DNA from: Cellvibrionales bacterium
Lineage (GTDB): Bacteria > Pseudomonadota > Gammaproteobacteria > Pseudomonadales > UBA7434
Reading direction: 5' to 3'
Length of the DNA stretch: 8,573 nt
Assembly (NCBI GenBank): GCA_018668095.1
Contig: JABIQF010000198.1
Span: 1-8,573, forward strand
The translations under genes and the position numbers were made by a program. Position 1 is the stretch's first letter, and the number at the start of each line of letters is the position of its first letter. This document shows positions 6,251 to 8,573 of this stretch, piece by piece. The notes below the pieces were generated by a model. That model did no database searches. It was not told the DNA's origin and saw only the letters and a program-made list of their open reading frames with translations.

Positions 6251-7846
6251 TTAATCAAATTGATTCATCGTATTGTCTTTACCTGACGCTTTTAACGCCT
6301 GCTCACCCGAGAAATACTCTTTGTGATCATCACCAATATTAGAACCAGCCATTGCCTGGTGCTTAACGCACGCCAGCCCCTCTCGCAGCTCTTTACGTTG
6401 CACACCCGCCACATAAGCCAGCATACCTTCACTACCAAAATAGCCCTTCGCTAGATTGTCGGTAGACAATGCTGCCGTGTGATACGTCGGCAAGGTAATC
6501 AAGTGATGGAAAATACCGGCATCACGTGCACCATCGGCTTGGAAAGTCCGAATTTTTTCATCGGCCACAATCGCCAATTCGCTTGCATCGTAGCTAACAT
6601 CCATTAATGCATCACGCTTATAAGCAGAAACATCTTTGCCTTCTTCAAGCCATAAATCAAAAATTTGCTGACGGAAGTTTAACGTCCAGTTAAATGAAGG
6701 CGAGTTGTTGTAAACCAGTTTGGCATTCGGAACCACTTCACGAACGGCATTCACCATATCGCCAATTTGTTTTACATGCGGTTTTTCAGTTTCAATCCAA
6801 ATAAGATCGGCACCGTTTTGTAATGAAGTAATGCAATCAAGTACACAGCGCGCTTCACCCGTACCCGACTTAAAGCGATATAAACCGTTAGGTAAACGCT
6901 CTGGCTTAACTAATTGGCCTTTATGCTTAAGCAGCATATCGCCTTCGCCTACATCATCGGGTGACGCTACAGGCGTAGTCTCTAAGAAATCATTGTATTG
7001 TGATGCTAAATCACCTTCGGATAATGACACTGGAATTTTCTGTGTTAAACCCGCACCCAATGAATCGGTACGCGCCACAATAACGCCGTCATCAACGCCT
7101 AATTCAATAAAGGCATAACGCACTGCATTAATTTTTGCGAGAAAATCTTCATGCGGCACGGTGACCTTACCGTCTTGGTGTCCACACTGCTTCGCATCCG
7201 ATACTTGGTTTTCAATTTGAATACAGCAAGCACCGGCTTCTATCATGCGCTTAGCTAATAAATAGGTAGCTTCTTCGTTACCAAATCCGGCATCGATATC
7301 GGCAACAATCGGCACAACATGCGTTTCATAATTTTCAATTTGATCTAAAAGATCTTTCTCTTTAGCTGAATCCTTAGCTTCTCGCGCTGCGTCTAAGGCT
7401 TTAAATAAATCACCTAACTCACGTGCATCGGCTTGGCGAAGAAAGGTATATAACTCTTCTATTAAGGCAGAGACAGAGGTTTTTTCATGCATAGATTGAT
7501 CAGGCAAAGGACCAAAGTCAGAGCGAAGCGCCGCAACCATCCAACCCGATAAATACAAATAACTTTTCTTAGTGGTACCGTGATGTTTTTTAACGGCCAG
7601 CATTTTTTGCTGACCAATAAAACCGTGCCAGCAACCTAAAGATTGTGTGTACTGCGAAGAATCGGCGTCATACTCTGCCATATCCCTACGCATAATCCCT
7701 GCCGTGTATTTCGCAATATCCAAGCCACTTTGAAATCGATTTTGTATGCGCATTCGCGCAGCCGACTCAGGATTAATCGCTCCCCAAGCCCCTTTTTGAG
7801 CGGCACGCAGTGAAGTAATCTGATCAATATTCTCTTTATATGACAT
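6251..7846 (-). CDS. aceA: isocitrate lyase
   Basis: Encodes 531 residues. It cleaves isocitrate to glyoxylate and succinate, the first step of the glyoxylate shunt for growth on acetate and fatty acids. The catalytic cysteine is C221 in KQCGHQDGK, the form used by the long Pseudomonas-type enzymes in place of KKCGHMGGK of the shorter E. coli type. Other landmarks are INPESAARMRIQNRF near the N-terminus, CWHGFIGQQK, VADIDAGFGN, RTDSLGAGLT, NNSPSFNWTL (380-389) and the C-terminal SGKDNTMNQFD. Full-length resemblance to the Pseudomonas enzyme (also 531 residues as I recall it) shows no truncation. ATG 7846 is preceded by AAGGA at 7856-7860 with nine bases of spacing. A strong terminator follows. 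Malate synthase is not in the window, so the second shunt enzyme must be encoded elsewhere. Confidence 0.97.
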   Translation of the reverse strand: MSYKENIDQITSLRAAQKGAWGAINPESAARMRIQNRFQSGLDIAKYTAGIMRRDMAEYDADSSQYTQSLGCWHGFIGQQKMLAVKKHHGTTKKSYLYLSGWMVAALRSDFGPLPDQSMHEKTSVSALIEELYTFLRQADARELGDLFKALDAAREAKDSAKEKDLLDQIENYETHVVPIVADIDAGFGNEEATYLLAKRMIEAGACCIQIENQVSDAKQCGHQDGKVTVPHEDFLAKINAVRYAFIELGVDDGVIVARTDSLGAGLTQKIPVSLSEGDLASQYNDFLETTPVASPDDVGEGDMLLKHKGQLVKPERLPNGLYRFKSGTGEARCVLDCITSLQNGADLIWIETEKPHVKQIGDMVNAVREVVPNAKLVYNNSPSFNWTLNFRQQIFDLWLEEGKDVSAYKRDALMDVSYDASELAIVADEKIRTFQADGARDAGIFHHLITLPTYHTAALSTDNLAKGYFGSEGMLAYVAGVQRKELREGLACVKHQAMAGSNIGDDHKEYFSGEQALKASGKDNTMNQFD

Positions 7847-7872
7847 GTAAACTTTTCCTTTAGTAACTTTTA

Positions 7873-7902
7873 ATAAGCTTAAATAACTGGAGGCTTAGTC
7901 AA
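7873..7902 (-). promoter_or_regulatory. aceA: candidate promoter of aceA
   Basis: On the minus strand TTGACT (7897-7902) is a good -35 element, but the -10 partner is weak: GCTTAT (7873-7878) after 18 bases. A poor -10 suits an activator-dependent promoter. The ACACTT-T-AAGTGT inverted repeat lies 20 bases upstream of the -35 element, where activators often bind. Confidence 0.3.
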
Positions 7903-7921
7903 TTTAATTATTGGCTGATCA

Positions 7922-7934
7922 ACACTTTAAGTGT
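7922..7934. promoter_or_regulatory. candidate operator upstream of aceA
   Basis: ACACTT-T-AAGTGT is a perfect six-base inverted repeat around one base. It sits just upstream of the candidate aceA -35 box and overlaps the end of one TGATCAAC copy. A dimeric regulator is the likely user if it is functional; the identity of that regulator is unknown. Confidence 0.4.
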
Positions 7935-8082
7935 AGCTAGCATCTAAGAATAAAGACGGCATAAATGAAGAAACAGCGCTTTGGAGCATTAACCTTTCCT
8001 CATTATCGACGTTTTATTAACCGCTCAGTTTGATCAACCTTAGGTCTAAAACTAACTATTTATTCATCAACCGCAACTTTAA

Positions 8083-8111
8083 TTGCCATTTCAAGAGAAG
8101 CTTAATAGAAT
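8083..8111 (+). promoter_or_regulatory. candidate sigma-70 promoter of the LysR gene
   Basis: TTGCCA (8083-8088) and TAGAAT (8106-8111), each one base off consensus, are separated by the ideal 17 bases. Transcription would begin near 8118, giving a leader of about 100 bases before ATG 8219. Confidence 0.5.
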
Positions 8112-8218
8112 GTTCGAAATTAATTAAATTTATATAACTCATCCAATACATACATCTTATGAATGTCTAAGAAATAATACGGTATTTAAGAAGTACAAAG
8201 CATGAAAAGCGAGCCCCT

Positions 8219-8573
8219 ATGAATATCAAGCGCATTGATCTCAACCTATTGGTTTATTTGAACATTCTGTTAAAAGAGCGCAGCGTATCGAGAGCCGCTG
8301 AAAAGCTAGGCATTACCCAACCCGCTATGAGTAATGCACTGCGTCGCTTACGAGATTTACTGGGTGACCCTATATTGGTAAGAACCAGCTCAGGCATGAC
8401 ACCTACCGAGCGCGCGAAGATGCTAGAGCCGCTAGTTGTCGAGGCATTATCTCGAGCAGAACTGGCCTTACAACCCGTTGATAGCTTTGATGCCTCTACC
8501 AGCACCCGCACCTTTCGCATTATGGCCAGTGATTACATTGAAACGACATTACTCGCGCCATTAATGGGCCGCC
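8219..8573 (+). CDS. LysR-family transcriptional regulator, N-terminal part
   Basis: The first 118 residues of a gene cut by the right edge of the window. Residues 7-75 are a typical LysR winged helix-turn-helix: DLNLLVYLNILL, then RSVSRAAEKLGITQPAMSNALRRLR (recognition region about 31-45), then DPILVRTSSGMTPTERA. The LVR-SSGMTPT form recalls the NodD/NahR/LeuO-like branch of the family. Residues after about 97 (TFRIMASDYIE) begin the effector-binding domain, whose ligand cannot be read from this fragment. The start ATG 8219 gives the usual short lead into the DLNLL motif. It has only a weak GAG as ribosome binding site and overlaps the stop of a six-codon frame beginning at 8202. Divergent to aceA, so it may regulate aceA and itself. 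Confidence 0.9.
   Translation, partial: MNIKRIDLNLLVYLNILLKERSVSRAAEKLGITQPAMSNALRRLRDLLGDPILVRTSSGMTPTERAKMLEPLVVEALSRAELALQPVDSFDASTSTRTFRIMASDYIETTLLAPLMGR

Larger units (their letters stand above)
7847..8218. promoter_or_regulatory. divergent control region between aceA and the LysR gene
   Basis: A 372-base AT-rich gap with no credible gene. It contains the ribosome binding site of aceA (AAGGA, 7856-7860), promoter candidates in both directions, and a perfect inverted repeat ACACTT-T-AAGTGT at 7922-7934. TGATCAAC occurs twice in direct orientation (7916-7923 and 8031-8038), with a one-mismatch relative TCATCAAC at 8064-8071. GCTAGC at 7936-7941 is a further short palindrome. Such a layout is typical where a LysR-type protein controls its divergent neighbour, but which site is bound by what is not shown. 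Confidence 0.6.

Noticed and set aside
6720..7118. 132-residue plus-strand frame inside aceA
   Set aside because: It lies wholly antisense to conserved isocitrate lyase sequence and reads like a complement shadow.
8254..8520. 88-residue minus-strand frame at the right end
   Set aside because: The opposite strand encodes a clear LysR DNA-binding domain over the same bases.

Overview
The window looks like a stretch of chromosome from a Pseudomonas-like, probably marine, gammaproteobacterium. The reasons are the close resemblance of CysI, its DUF934 partner and the 531-residue isocitrate lyase to Pseudomonas-type proteins, and a moderate, AT-leaning base composition with AT-rich intergenic spacers. 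The genus cannot be fixed from the sequence alone. I see no transposase, integrase, CRISPR array, rRNA or tRNA, and nothing that looks like a newly acquired island. Most of the window is ordinary core metabolism.

Layout. Positions 1-125 hold a short open frame and nested hairpins ending in a T-run, probably the tail of an upstream transcription unit. Then on the + strand come cysI (236-1891, assimilatory sulfite reductase hemoprotein) and an overlapping DUF934 gene (1884-2420), followed by a 12-bp tandem repeat and a CPA2-type monovalent cation:proton antiporter (2548-3717). A palindrome-rich gap of 60 bases separates this from a convergent minus-strand block: aceK (3778-5517), an rraA-family gene (5575-6069), a tetranucleotide repeat tract, a good intrinsic terminator (6184-6224) and aceA (6251-7846). 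A 372-base regulatory gap divides aceA from a divergent LysR-family regulator that starts at 8219 and runs off the right edge.

How the genes work together. CysI with its DUF934 partner belongs to sulfate assimilation (sulfite to sulfide). AceA (isocitrate lyase) commits isocitrate to the glyoxylate shunt, and AceK (isocitrate dehydrogenase kinase/phosphatase) sets how much isocitrate is left for it. The two are not a simple aceBAK operon here: a terminator and an RraA-family gene lie between them, and this RraA carries a D-X20-R-D motif tied to aldolase/oxaloacetate decarboxylase chemistry that Escherichia coli RraA lacks. The divergent LysR gene is a natural candidate regulator of aceA, but that is inference.

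The features most worth a second look are two short tandem repeats next to gene starts, the RraA gene wedged into the glyoxylate-shunt block, and several perfect palindromes in the intergenic gaps. I did not find a clearly new biological system.
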